Shown: positions 7,722 to 16,800 of the stretch, in pieces
Numbering within the stretch: the stretch's first letter is position 1
How the letters are laid out: each line of letters begins with the position of its first letter
Source: Magnetospirillum molischianum DSM 120
GTDB lineage: Bacteria; Pseudomonadota; Alphaproteobacteria; Rhodospirillales; Magnetospirillaceae
Length of the DNA: 64,000 bases
Direction: 5' to 3'
Assembly: GCF_000294655.1 (NCBI RefSeq)
Contig: NZ_CAHP01000020.1
Coordinates: 26,750 to 90,749 of the forward strand
Program-made: the position numbers and the translations under genes
The notes under the pieces: generated by a model
What the model was told of the DNA's origin: nothing
Seen by the model: the letters and a program-made list of their open reading frames with translations, nothing else
Database searches by the model: none

Positions 7722-10702
7722 GCGCGGGCCTCTTCCAGGGCGTGGTCGTCTTCCTCCGCCGGTGCTGCGGCGATCAGATGGGGCGATACGCTGTTCAGCT
7801 TCTCGCAGGTTTCACGGAATTCCCGCTCCGGGGTAGAGAGGGCGACCAGCCCGGCTCCTGCCTGGAGCCATGCCCGTTCGCCCCGCCGATAGACAGTGCG
7901 CAGCACCAAGGCGGCGTCGAGGGAACCGTCGGCATCGGCGATCATGACGCAACCGCTGTACAGCCCGCGCGGGCCGGGTTCGTGGCGGCCAATCGCCTCA
8001 ATCGCCGGGCGTTTAGGGATGCCGGACGCGGTGACGGCCGGGAATAGGACGGCGAAGGCGTCCCAGGCGGTGCGTCCCGCCGCTAGCCGTCCCGCTACCC
8101 GTGAGCCGAGATGTTGGACCGAGCCGCGCCGACACACCGACATGAAATCGCATACCTGGACCGAGCCGGGGACGCAGACCGAGTTCAGTTCCTCGCAGGC
8201 CAGCTTGACCGACACCGCGTGTTCAGCAATCTCCTTGGCGTCGCTAAGTAATTCGGCGCGCAGCCGGTCCTCCTCGGCCTGATTGCCGCCCATGGCACGG
8301 GTGCCTGCCAATGGCTGGGTGCTGACCGCGCCATCGGCGGCAACCTCGACCACTGTTTCCGGGCTGAAGCCGATCGCCGCGAAGTCGTCGCGCCGCAGTA
8401 GGAAGGAACGGGCCGGGGTGTTGGCCCGGCGGGCGACCAGATAGCTGGCGATCAGGTCGGGTGGGGTGGCCAGTTCGACCCGCCGCGACAGGATCACCTT
8501 CTGATAATGGCCCTGGTGGATCTCGGTGACAGCGGCGGCGACACGGCGGCGATAGGGTTCGGCTTCGGCGGTCTCTACCTCGGCGACCTCAATCCGGGCG
8601 GCGGCGGGCCGGTGGGGCGCGGCCACCCGCTCGATCGCCTTCAACTGGCGCGTCAGTGCGTCGAGGGTGGGCTGGTCGAGGCCGCGTAGCAGGGCGCGTC
8701 CCTGGCTGAGGCGGATTTCGCTTTCAGGTAGGACCATATGCAGCAACGGTGCTGCATCGGTAGCCAGTGGCAAATCCTGGAACCGACGCGCCAGTTCGAA
8801 CTGGGCGGTGCCATAGGCGCGCCAACCGGAGAACGGCAGCGCAGACAGCGCCTCGGTCATCAGGGCGGCGAGGTTAGGGCCATCCCAACGCCGCACTCCG
8901 TCGCCCTTGCGCACCACCACACCGTCGGCGTCGGCCAGGATCTCTGCGGCGCGGCCGACGCCGATCGACCATTCCCCGCCGCGTTCATAGATCATCAGTG
9001 CCTCGGCTGGATCGTTGGCGGCGATCCGCGCAGCCAGTTCGAGCGGATCGCCAGCCAGCGCCACCTCCATTTCCAGATAAGGGCGGGGTTCGTCGCTCTG
9101 GCGGATCAGGGCCTGCCGCGCCAATTGCTTCTTGTCGATTTTGCCGATCGCGGTTAGCGGCCAGGAGCGGGCGAATGTGATTTGGTCGGGCCATTTGTGG
9201 CGAGGGAGGCCACGATCGCGCAGGAAGGCGTGCAGTCGGTCGAGATCGGGCGGGTCTTCCGGCGCGATCAGCACCGCGCAACTGCGCTCACCCAGCCGGG
9301 GGTCGGGCACCGCCACCACTGCCGCATCGCGCACGGCGGGATGGGCGCGCAGATGCTGTTCGATCTCGGCGGCCGCGATCTTCTCGCCGCCACGGTTGAT
9401 CTGGTCCTTGACCCTGCCTTCCACTACCAAATTGCCATCAGTGGTACGGCGGACGAGGTCGCCCGAGCGGAAAAAGCCGTCCGGGGTGAAGGCGGTGGCG
9501 TTGACCTCCTCGGCACGGAAATAGCCGCGGATAGTGTATGGCCCCCGTGTCAGCAACTCGCCGGTTTCACCCGACGTCACTTCGCGACCCTCGGTATCGA
9601 CGATCCGCACCTCATCGTCCGGGCTGAGTGGGCGGCCCTGAGTGGCCAGGGTCACGTTGTCGGGATCGTCCAGCCGGGTGTAGCACAGTAGCCCCTCGGC
9701 CATGCCGAACACCTGCTGGATCGGGCATCCTAGAGCGGTGCGGATATCCGCTGCGGCCGTCGGCTCCAGCCGGGCACCGCCGATCTGGAGCAGGGCTAGG
9801 CTGGAGAGATTTTCCTGGTTCCAGGTGCGGGCAGACGCCCACAGCCGGGCCAACGCAGGTACCAGGGCGGTGTGGGTGACGCCTTCGATGGCGATCAGTG
9901 GAAAAGCTTCGTCGAAGCCGGGGGTGCGGGCTAGAACCACTCGGCCGCCCTGGCCGAGGGTGCCGAGCAGGCCAGGGCAACATAGTGGGAAATTGTGTGC
10001 CAGCGGTAGGGCGGCCAGGGTCACGCTGTCGGGGCCGATCCCGCATATTTCTGCCGAAGCACGAGCGGCGTAGGCGTAATCGGCATGGGTGCGAGGAATC
10101 AGCTTGGGGGTGCCGGTGGTGCCGCCGGATTGGAGCAGCAGGGCGACGTCGCGATGGCTGGGACCGGTGAAGACGCGCGCAGCCGGGCGCTCGATCCCCT
10201 CCAGCGTCAGATGCCCTCCGCCCGGCGCGCCATCGACGATCAGCAGGCGCAGCGCGGGATGGCGGGCGGCAACCTGCTCGGCCATCTGCCGGTAGTCGAA
10301 GCCGAGGAAGCGGTCAGGCAGCAGATAGGCGACTGGCTCGGCCAACTGGCACAACGCGTCGATCTCGGCCGTGCGCTGCGCTGGCATCGCCAGAACCGGC
10401 ACCACGCCGAGGCGGAACAGGGCGAAGCAGGCGGTGACGAAGCCTATGCTGTTGGGCAATTGTACCAGCACCCGTTCCCCGGCGGCGAGACCAAGGGCGT
10501 GGAACCCGGCTGCCAGCCGGTCGATCCGGGCGTCGAGTTCGGCATAGGACATTCGCTGCGCCCCATCGACCAGAGCGATGCGGGAGGAGAAGGAAGCGGC
10601 CCAGGCGTGGACATGCTGTCCCAGCGTTAGCGGCTGCCAATACCCTTTCCGCTCGTACTGTTCTGCCAGATGATCCGGCCACGCATGAAAGGAGGGCTTC
10701 AT
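7718..10702 (-). CDS. Fused salicyl-AMP ligase and salicylate synthase
   Basis: 994-residue protein joining two enzymes normally encoded separately (YbtE and YbtS/Irp9 in Yersinia). Residues 1 to about 545 are a stand-alone aryl-acid adenylation enzyme: SGGTTGTPK near 192, aryl-acid pocket HNFPLCCPG at 236-244, GMAEGLLCYT, and the C-terminal GKIDKK lysine. Cys242 in this pocket is the position where salicylate-type ligases carry Cys and dihydroxybenzoate ligases carry Ser. Residues from about 555 to 994 are a chorismate-utilising salicylate synthase with PLAGTRAMGG, KEIAEHAVSVKLACEEL and GSVQHLGSRV. Together they would convert chorismate to salicyl-AMP and load the ArCP. ATG at 10702 has AAGGA seven bases upstream; a GTG lies directly before it. 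First gene of its operon, behind a Fur box. Confidence 0.93.
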   Translation of the reverse strand: MKPSFHAWPDHLAEQYERKGYWQPLTLGQHVHAWAASFSSRIALVDGAQRMSYAELDARIDRLAAGFHALGLAAGERVLVQLPNSIGFVTACFALFRLGVVPVLAMPAQRTAEIDALCQLAEPVAYLLPDRFLGFDYRQMAEQVAARHPALRLLIVDGAPGGGHLTLEGIERPAARVFTGPSHRDVALLLQSGGTTGTPKLIPRTHADYAYAARASAEICGIGPDSVTLAALPLAHNFPLCCPGLLGTLGQGGRVVLARTPGFDEAFPLIAIEGVTHTALVPALARLWASARTWNQENLSSLALLQIGGARLEPTAAADIRTALGCPIQQVFGMAEGLLCYTRLDDPDNVTLATQGRPLSPDDEVRIVDTEGREVTSGETGELLTRGPYTIRGYFRAEEVNATAFTPDGFFRSGDLVRRTTDGNLVVEGRVKDQINRGGEKIAAAEIEQHLRAHPAVRDAAVVAVPDPRLGERSCAVLIAPEDPPDLDRLHAFLRDRGLPRHKWPDQITFARSWPLTAIGKIDKKQLARQALIRQSDEPRPYLEMEVALAGDPLELAARIAANDPAEALMIYERGGEWSIGVGRAAEILADADGVVVRKGDGVRRWDGPNLAALMTEALSALPFSGWRAYGTAQFELARRFQDLPLATDAAPLLHMVLPESEIRLSQGRALLRGLDQPTLDALTRQLKAIERVAAPHRPAAARIEVAEVETAEAEPYRRRVAAAVTEIHQGHYQKVILSRRVELATPPDLIASYLVARRANTPARSFLLRRDDFAAIGFSPETVVEVAADGAVSTQPLAGTRAMGGNQAEEDRLRAELLSDAKEIAEHAVSVKLACEELNSVCVPGSVQVCDFMSVCRRGSVQHLGSRVAGRLAAGRTAWDAFAVLFPAVTASGIPKRPAIEAIGRHEPGPRGLYSGCVMIADADGSLDAALVLRTVYRRGERAWLQAGAGLVALSTPEREFRETCEKLNSVSPHLIAAAPAEEDDHALEEARA

Positions 10703-10765
10703 CACGGATTCCTTTGCTCACCGGCGGGGGCAATAGTTCGAGAGGGAACGGCAGGCACCCCAAAA

Positions 10766-10784
10766 GATAATGATTTTCATTATC
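10766..10784. promoter_or_regulatory. Fur box upstream of the salicylate ligase/synthase operon
   Basis: GATAATGATTTTCATTATC matches the classical 19-base Fur consensus at 17 of 19 positions and is an almost perfect palindrome. It lies 64 bases before the start codon at 10702, where a promoter is expected, so iron-dependent repression of the operon is likely. Confidence 0.88.
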
Positions 10785-10958
10785 AATTTGGTCGGAAGAT
10801 TCCCCCCCGAAACCGGGCGGAAAAATGCCCGGATCGGGATTATCTGCGTTTCACCAGTGTGGGAGGGGGGCAAAGCAGGCGGCTCTCACTCCGACCAATG
10901 GAGTCTAAGGGCCGGGGGGGCTTGGCGGGTGTGGGGGAGTCCACAAGGGCCTTCACGG

Positions 10959-11870
10959 TCAGTTGGTCAGGCCCTTGCGCTCGTGGCGGGGCAGGATTCC
11001 GAACTGCTTGCGGAAGGCGGTGCTGAAATGGCTGAGGTTGTTGTAGCCCAGCATCAGAGCGGTTTCGGTCACGCTGTGGCTGCGCAGCAATTGACGGGCG
11101 TATTCCATCCGGTGCTGCTGGAACAGGGCGTAGATGCTTGAGCCGAACAGGGTTTTGAAGCCCTGTTTCAGCTTGAGCTGGTTGAGGCCGATCTCACGCG
11201 CCAGTTCGGCGATGGTCGGGGCAGCGCTGAGGTCGCGCAAAAGGCGTGCACGCGCCGCGATCAGCCGTTGCCGTTCGCGCGGCGGGATCGGGTCGGGCGC
11301 GCCGCCGCCGAGATGACCGGCGAGGAATTCGAGGGCGGCAGCATATAGATAAAGACGCTGGCCTTGCGGTGCCTCGACATGTTCGGCTAGCCGCAGCGCG
11401 GCATCGACCATTCTCTGGCCTGGGGGGGTTCCCTGCATCACGAAGCCGCTGCTGATTTCGTTGTCAAGGCCGGACCCATCGTCCCCGGTCAGTTCCGCCA
11501 GCGTTTCCGGCAGCAGCATCAGATCGACATGGGCGTAATTCGGGCCATAATCGACCGAGAACCGTTCCCCCGGCGCGAACACCACATAGCCTTCGCCGAT
11601 ATCGGGCGATAGCTCGCGACCCCGGACCTGGGTACGGGATCGGTCCTTCAGCAGGCAGGTGAAATGGACATAGGGGCTGTTGTTGATCAGATCGGCGTGG
11701 GTTTCCTCCTGTCCGGTGCCGCGATACAGCGCTGCTGTCATGCCTGGCCTCAATTCGACGAAGCGGGCGTTGAGGCGAGGTAGTCGGCCGGTTCCATCCT
11801 CGAATAGGCCGTTGTAATCGTCGTTACCGCCATGCCCGGACGCGCACCGGGAAGAACCATCCTGCTTCAT
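10959..11870 (-). CDS. AraC-family regulator, PchR-like
   Basis: 303-residue transcription factor with an N-terminal sensing region and a C-terminal AraC double helix-turn-helix (TIAELAREIGLNQLKLKQGFK followed by TETALMLGYNNLSHFSTAFRKQFG). The layout and the LKQGFK/FGSSIYALFQQHRM region are typical of PchR/YbtA-type activators that respond to a ferric siderophore. It lies between the two biosynthetic operons with a Fur-like site 61-79 bases upstream. The ATG at 11870 has no clear ribosome binding site, so the start could be further in. Activation of the siderophore genes is inferred from family and position. Confidence 0.85.
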   Translation of the reverse strand: MKQDGSSRCASGHGGNDDYNGLFEDGTGRLPRLNARFVELRPGMTAALYRGTGQEETHADLINNSPYVHFTCLLKDRSRTQVRGRELSPDIGEGYVVFAPGERFSVDYGPNYAHVDLMLLPETLAELTGDDGSGLDNEISSGFVMQGTPPGQRMVDAALRLAEHVEAPQGQRLYLYAAALEFLAGHLGGGAPDPIPPRERQRLIAARARLLRDLSAAPTIAELAREIGLNQLKLKQGFKTLFGSSIYALFQQHRMEYARQLLRSHSVTETALMLGYNNLSHFSTAFRKQFGILPRHERKGLTN

Positions 11871-11930
11871 TTTGTACGCAGCCCTTCAGCGAAAGCCATC
11901 CCCCTCGCCCTGATGTGGGCGATATTAGAT

Positions 11931-11949
11931 GCAAATCACTATCACTTTC
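11931..11949. promoter_or_regulatory. Fur-box-like site upstream of the first AraC regulator
   Basis: On the minus strand GAAAGTGATAGTGATTTGC agrees with the Fur consensus at 13 of 19 positions. It overlaps the last two bases of the upstream VOC gene and precedes the AraC gene starting at 11870. Weaker than the sites at 10766 and 32224. Confidence 0.55.
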
Positions 11950-12673
11950 AATTAGAACAATCGGCGGTCGCGGCAATAACAGCTGATTGTTCTCGTGCCC
12001 GCCGGATCACGGCCCCGTGCAACAGAAGCGGATCGAGTTCGTGATGCAGCCCGGCCAGTTCGACCGCTTTCACTCCAGTGACGGCGGCTGGTTCGAGTGC
12101 GAAGGTCGGGTCGTCGTCGACCAGCCGGGTCACAGCTGCCTCATCTCCTGCCGCCACCCCCAACCGGACCCGTGCGATCCCACAGGCACCATTGCGATGG
12201 GTCTGGACGGTAGGATGCTGCGGTGGATCATAGGGGCTGACCAGGAAGGGCAGGCGGGGTTCGACCGGATAGGCGAACTGGAAACGGGTGCGCTGTCCGT
12301 CCGGCCGCCGCCGCACCCAGCGTACTGACCGGCCGACTGCCAGCCCGTCGCGGCGGAGGTCGCGCAGCACTGGGTCCAACTCGGCGGAGGAGCTGACCAC
12401 CGCCACGTCACAGAATCCCTCGCCATTGCCGCCCCAGCCTGCCATCCGACGTCCAGCGCCGCGTCCAGCGATCAGATCGATCAGCCAACGGAAGGCACCA
12501 GCATGGCCGGGGGTGGTGAGCAATTCGAGGATAGGACCATGTGGGAACCATACATGAGCATGACGGGCATCGCGGGCGTCGGTGGCGTATTCGACCTCGA
12601 AGCCGAGATGACGATAATCCCGCACCGCCCGATGCAAATCCTCGACCCAAACTAGGACATGACTGCACCGCAT
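11948..12673 (-). CDS. VOC/glyoxalase-like protein
   Basis: 241-residue protein of the vicinal-oxygen-chelate superfamily, closest in feel to the Glyoxalase_3 domain: it opens with CSHVLVWVEDLHRAVRDYRHLGF and has an HVWFPHGPILELL strand, both typical of that fold. ATG at 12673 is chosen because GGAAGGAAACGAAGA lies directly upstream; longer in-frame extensions run back into the previous gene. It is the last gene of the long NRPS operon, 40 bases after the imine reductase. Its role in siderophore assembly, tailoring or protection is unknown; an unrelated metabolic function is possible. Confidence 0.75.
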   Translation of the reverse strand: MRCSHVLVWVEDLHRAVRDYRHLGFEVEYATDARDARHAHVWFPHGPILELLTTPGHAGAFRWLIDLIAGRGAGRRMAGWGGNGEGFCDVAVVSSSAELDPVLRDLRRDGLAVGRSVRWVRRRPDGQRTRFQFAYPVEPRLPFLVSPYDPPQHPTVQTHRNGACGIARVRLGVAAGDEAAVTRLVDDDPTFALEPAAVTGVKAVELAGLHHELDPLLLHGAVIRRAREQSAVIAATADCSN

Positions 12674-12713
12674 TCTTCGTTTCCTTCCAATGTCCACGAT
12701 CGTCGCGTGGTCT

Positions 12714-13817
12714 CTATTCGACCGCTCGGACTGCCGCTTCCAGTTCATCGAGCGCCAGTGGCATCGGTTCGGTCGGGCGGATGATCTCAGGTAGGCCGAT
12801 CCGTCCGGTGAGGTCGCGCCAGGCCATCGACACGTCGAGCGCCCACGACACTTCCCGCTGCCGCGCCGCCGGATCATCGACGGCCCGCGCCAGCCCGCGC
12901 AATGCGACCAGCACCGCTTCCGGCCAAGTCTGGGCGAACATCTGGTGAAAGCTGGCAGGCGTTTCCCCGCCTAGAATCGAGGTGCTGGCCACCGCCAGCC
13001 GCTCGGTGCCGGGACCGTTCATCCGCAGTCGGCCGGTAGCGTCGCGTGGGGCATGCAGCCGGGGCGTCCACAGCACCGGCCCCTGGAGGTCGGCCAGGGT
13101 CAGCACTCCGGCGTCGCAGCCGAGCGCGACCCGGTACAGCACGAAGGAATGGTTGTCGGGGTCGTCGGGATGGACCTGATTCTGCACCCGTAGTGTCAGC
13201 GGCACACCGCCGACCGTGCCAGCCAGGGTAAGGAATGGGGCCGCAGGGCCGGGACGTAGCGGTGCATCGTGAAACGACCAGGGCCGCAGCCCGCCCACTG
13301 CCCGGCCAAGGATGTCAAGGAGGGGATAGGCCAACTGGCTGTTGCAGGCGGCGTCGAGGAAGCGCGGAGGATGATGCCGACGCAGATGAGCGGCCGCGGC
13401 GAGGAACTGGCGCACGGCGCGGAGGTTGGGGTGCAGGGTGTTGACCGCGTAAGCGGTGTCGCCCAGTCGTGCCGCCTGGAGTCCGGCGGTGATCTCGGCG
13501 ACATGAACTGGATGTTCCTGTAACACCGGGATGCCCCGTCGCAACAGGGCTTGGGCCAGCTCAGCCCCAGCCCCGCCCGTTACGCCCGAGCGCACGACCA
13601 CGCAGGCGAGGTCGATGTCGTTGGGCACCGCCGCGACCGAGGTGTGGAGCGGCACTCCGCGTTCTGTGGCGTGACGGCACGATTCCTCACTGCCCCGCGC
13701 CACGATTCCGGCCAGGGTGAATTCGTCAGGTGCCGAGGCGATGGCATCGAGATAGATCCTGCCGAATGCCGTTCCCGCGACGACCACCCGCCGGGGCTTA
13801 GGCCGGGCCGGGCTCAT
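12714..13817 (-). CDS. Thiazolinyl imine reductase (PchG/Irp3-like)
   Basis: 367-residue NADPH-dependent reductase that in pyochelin and yersiniabactin synthesis reduces a carrier-bound thiazoline ring to thiazolidine. The N-terminus RRVVVAGTAFGRIYLDAI is the family's Rossmann variant, and the ILQEHPVH-like segment (VLQEHPVHVAEI) is also characteristic. Length fits the family (about 350-366). ATG at 13817 is chosen for the AGGAGG-like site eight bases upstream and the ATGA overlap with the preceding gene; the reading frame continues upstream without being real coding. This gene implies that at least one ring of the product is reduced. Confidence 0.92.
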   Translation of the reverse strand: MSPARPKPRRVVVAGTAFGRIYLDAIASAPDEFTLAGIVARGSEESCRHATERGVPLHTSVAAVPNDIDLACVVVRSGVTGGAGAELAQALLRRGIPVLQEHPVHVAEITAGLQAARLGDTAYAVNTLHPNLRAVRQFLAAAAHLRRHHPPRFLDAACNSQLAYPLLDILGRAVGGLRPWSFHDAPLRPGPAAPFLTLAGTVGGVPLTLRVQNQVHPDDPDNHSFVLYRVALGCDAGVLTLADLQGPVLWTPRLHAPRDATGRLRMNGPGTERLAVASTSILGGETPASFHQMFAQTWPEAVLVALRGLARAVDDPAARQREVSWALDVSMAWRDLTGRIGLPEIIRPTEPMPLALDELEAAVRAVE

Positions 13818-15661
13818 GTCGGCTCCTCCTGCCCGGCCTGGGCGAGGAAGACGAGGTGTCCCAGCCGCGCCAGCGGATGATCGGGCCGGGGCAGGGTAGC
13901 AACCCGGCGCAGTCCGGCCCTGTCCAGCACCGCGTGCCATTGCGGCAGCGACAGGAAGGTTGCGTCGGTGTGGCGGCGGCCGTCGTGTGCCTCGGCCAGC
14001 ATGAAGGCCTGCGAGGCCATCACCCACACTTCCTCGATCGTCGGCTCGGTTAGTACCAGCCAGCCGTCTGGGCGTAGCAGTTCGCGCAGCCAGCCGACCG
14101 AGGCGTCGGTGTCGCGGGCGGCATTGAGCGCTCCGCCTGCGATCACGACGTCGAATGAACCGGCGGCCTGGCCCTGGGTGATCGGGGGGAGGTCGATGTC
14201 GTACCGGCAGCGTCGGACGAAGGGATAGGCCGCTAGCCATCCCGCTGCCTGATCGAGGAAATAGCGCGATACGTCCGTGAACCAGTATTCCAACGCGCTG
14301 CCGGTCGCTGCCAGTGCTGGCAATAGCGTTTCCGAAGTCGCCCCAGTGCCAGCCCCTACCTCCAGCAGCCGCAGCGGACCTGGGCCGGACCAATCAGCGG
14401 CGATCCGGCTCACCACCGCTGCCACCGTGCGGTGCTGATAGCGGGCGGCGACGGGTTCGCGGTATAGAGCGCAGGCCAGATCAGTGCGACCTTCAGGGAA
14501 CAGCAGATGCACCGCCCGCACCTGACCGGCCATCAGGTCGGGCAGGCATTCGGTGTTGCTGCGCGCATAGGCGATGGTGCCGCTGCCGCCGGTGTCGATG
14601 CGCCAGTCTCGCTCCAGTCCATCCCAGGCCCGCGCCAGCGCGTCGTCGGTATAGTCCGCTACCGCTGGTACCGCCCGCCATCTCGCGCCGTTGCGGTGCA
14701 GCAGACCATGTTCCTCCAGCACCCGCAGCCAGCGCCGGATCAGCGGCTGGTGTTCCTCTGCCACCTCGGCCCGGAGCAGGATCTCGGCCGTGTCGTGGCG
14801 CGCCTCGGGCTGGGTGAACAGACCGCGCCGTTGCAGCGCGTTTAGCATCGACAGCAGGGCCGTATAGCCCAGTCGCTCCACCGTGGTCACGGCGGCGGCG
14901 AAGTCGAATTCGGCCATATCTGTCTCGACCGCCGCTTCGGCTTCAGCCAGCCAATCCGTCGTCGAGGTGGCGAGGGGCGGGCCGATCAGGGTGATGTCGC
15001 GGTTGCGCCAGGGTGCGGTCTCGGTCGCACTCAAGGTTCCTGCGTCGTGTAGGATGTGCCGCAGCGGTCCGAAATCGGCCAATGCCAGCGCCGGATGGTG
15101 CGATAGGGCGCGCAGCAGTGGGGCAGATAGCGCTGCCACTTCGGTCGGGTTCTGTTCAAGCTGTCGCAGCGCCCGGCCGGGCGAGGAGTCAGCTCCCGGC
15201 TGGTGGAGGACGTGGCCGCCGCTGCGCCAGCAGGCCAGCGCTGCATCACTCCCCAATCCACCCAGCGGGGCAAGCACTGTCAGTCGGCTGCCGGGTGGAA
15301 AATGGTCGCTCAGATAGCGGATTGCAGTTGCCTCGTCGTTCTGCTGCCGCCCGGACCCGTCCAGGGAACAGACACTCCGACGTCCTCCTTCGTTCGTGAC
15401 GGAGGAGATCTCGTCCGGGGTCAGGCCGAGACGCAAAGCCGCTAGCCGTGTCGGCAGCAGGGTCGGATCGTCGGCGGCGGGAGGCGGCCACGGCAGGCTG
15501 TCGCCGGGGTGGGAGTCCAGCCGGGCGGTGGCGCTGTCGCACAACGCGGCGAGGTCGGCACCGCTCCAGTTCCGTTCGCCCGAAGACAAAGCAGGACGTG
15601 AGCCCATTTGGCGGAGCGCTGTCAGGATCTGGTCGGGCAGGGATAGGGGGAGGGAGGTCAT
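13814..15661 (-). CDS. Degenerate A-domain fragment fused to an NRPS-type methyltransferase domain
   Basis: 615 residues. The first roughly 270 resemble part of an NRPS adenylation domain (LPDQILTALRQMGSRPALSSG, then a PLRHILHDAG-like A5 region) but lack the SGSTGEPKG ATP loop and all downstream core motifs, so adenylation is not expected. The rest is a SAM-dependent methyltransferase of the type embedded in PchF and HMWP1, with LLEVGAGTGATSET and EYWFTDVSRYFLDQA, similar to the MT inside the NRPS at 21426-26945. It could methylate in trans or, like the MT-like domain of PchE, epimerise a cysteinyl unit. Start 15661 is chosen for the ATGA overlap; an ATG at 15691 is an alternative. Confidence 0.8.
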   Translation of the reverse strand: MTSLPLSLPDQILTALRQMGSRPALSSGERNWSGADLAALCDSATARLDSHPGDSLPWPPPAADDPTLLPTRLAALRLGLTPDEISSVTNEGGRRSVCSLDGSGRQQNDEATAIRYLSDHFPPGSRLTVLAPLGGLGSDAALACWRSGGHVLHQPGADSSPGRALRQLEQNPTEVAALSAPLLRALSHHPALALADFGPLRHILHDAGTLSATETAPWRNRDITLIGPPLATSTTDWLAEAEAAVETDMAEFDFAAAVTTVERLGYTALLSMLNALQRRGLFTQPEARHDTAEILLRAEVAEEHQPLIRRWLRVLEEHGLLHRNGARWRAVPAVADYTDDALARAWDGLERDWRIDTGGSGTIAYARSNTECLPDLMAGQVRAVHLLFPEGRTDLACALYREPVAARYQHRTVAAVVSRIAADWSGPGPLRLLEVGAGTGATSETLLPALAATGSALEYWFTDVSRYFLDQAAGWLAAYPFVRRCRYDIDLPPITQGQAAGSFDVVIAGGALNAARDTDASVGWLRELLRPDGWLVLTEPTIEEVWVMASQAFMLAEAHDGRRHTDATFLSLPQWHAVLDRAGLRRVATLPRPDHPLARLGHLVFLAQAGQEEPT

Positions 15662-16800
15662 CGGGAACTCTGGGCGAGGAGGAGACATTGCCCGGCGGTG
15701 GCCAGTGGCGAGGCCGGATCGGGTCGGGCGAGACACAGGGTGAAGTCGGCGGCGGCCAGTTGGTCGGCCCAGCCGGTCGCGTCGAGGAAGGCTTGGCCGC
15801 ATGGGCGCCGGTCGCGGCCGCCTGGGGGTGGTCCACCCTGCGGAGGCGACAACAGGAATTGCATCGAGGTCAGGATCGCGTCGGTTTCGCGGATCGAATC
15901 GGTCAAGATCAGCCAGCCGTCCGGGGTCAGGCTGCGGTGTATCCAGCCCAGGGTCGCCCCTAGGTCGCGGGCGTTGTGCAGGACGTTGCCAGCCAGCACG
16001 ATATCGACCGAGTCGGGGGCAACGCCCTGGGCAGTAAAGTCCTCGTCGATGTTGAGCGGGGTGCAGATCAGCCCCGGCGTGCCAGCGAAACGTCGTTCCG
16101 CCGCTACGGTGAACAAGCGCGACACGTCGGTGAAACGGTAGCTGGCAGCCGAGCCTGCCAAGGCCCGTAGTGCCGCGGCAGTGGTCAGGCCAGCCCCGCC
16201 ACCAAGTTCGAGTAGGCGAGATCGAGGGAGTCGGGCGGCCAGGGCTGCTGCTGCGGCGTTGAGGGCTGCTGTGAACAGATTATCCTGATAAGCGGCCAGT
16301 GCGGCCAGCACGTCACCATCGCGGAACAGCAGGTGTTGCAGGGTGATGTCGTCGCGTACCAGCGCACCCAGGCATTCCAGTGCCGCTCGGTGCGCCGTTG
16401 CCATCGTGGGGGGGAAGCCCAGTGCGTGATAGGCCGGGTCCAGCCCGGCCGGGTCTATGCCGAAGTGTGCTGGCGGAGCGATCCAGCCCAGGCCACCTTC
16501 TGCGCTCCGACTGAGCCAGCCACGCCGGATCAGCGCGGCCAGCCAGCGGTGCACCAGCCAGCCGTGGCGGGATGCCGCGCCCAGACCGGCGGCGATTGCC
16601 TCGGCCCGGCGGGGCGGTCCCTCGGCAGGCAGTGCACCACTACTGGCGAGCAAGGCGGCGATCGCACTCAAGCTGATCCGTTCGACCTGCTCCAGCCAGT
16701 CGGGCAGGGCGGCGATTGTTTCCGCCGTGGCCCCGCGTGCCGCCAGAGCCGCCGAGGCGGCCTGATCGGCGATCGCGGCCAGATCGTCTGGCTCTCTCAC
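15658..16800 (-). CDS. Free-standing NRPS-type SAM methyltransferase
   Basis: 380-residue protein resembling an excised NRPS methyltransferase domain: an N-terminal helical part (WLEQVERISLSAIAALL), then the SAM loop LLELGGGAGLTTAAAL, YRFTDVSRLFTVAAERRF and the late strand GWLILTDSIRE. The GGG in the SAM loop is a variation on the GAGTG seen in its two paralogues here. GTG at 16800 overlaps the stop of the upstream gene (GTGA) and has GAGGAG at suitable distance; the frame is open much further upstream but that part has no coding character. Substrate unknown; N-, C- or S-methylation of the siderophore is plausible. Confidence 0.82.
   Translation of the reverse strand: MREPDDLAAIADQAASAALAARGATAETIAALPDWLEQVERISLSAIAALLASSGALPAEGPPRRAEAIAAGLGAASRHGWLVHRWLAALIRRGWLSRSAEGGLGWIAPPAHFGIDPAGLDPAYHALGFPPTMATAHRAALECLGALVRDDITLQHLLFRDGDVLAALAAYQDNLFTAALNAAAAALAARLPRSRLLELGGGAGLTTAAALRALAGSAASYRFTDVSRLFTVAAERRFAGTPGLICTPLNIDEDFTAQGVAPDSVDIVLAGNVLHNARDLGATLGWIHRSLTPDGWLILTDSIRETDAILTSMQFLLSPPQGGPPPGGRDRRPCGQAFLDATGWADQLAAADFTLCLARPDPASPLATAGQCLLLAQSSR

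Noticed and set aside
10945..10976. Hairpin overlapping the end of the first AraC gene as a terminator
   Set aside because: Eight-base stem with a 16-base loop and no T tract; too weak to call.
13818..14393. Longer N-terminus for the imine reductase, giving 559 residues
   Set aside because: The extension overlaps the methyltransferase gene and is low-complexity; the family start and ribosome binding site fit 13817.
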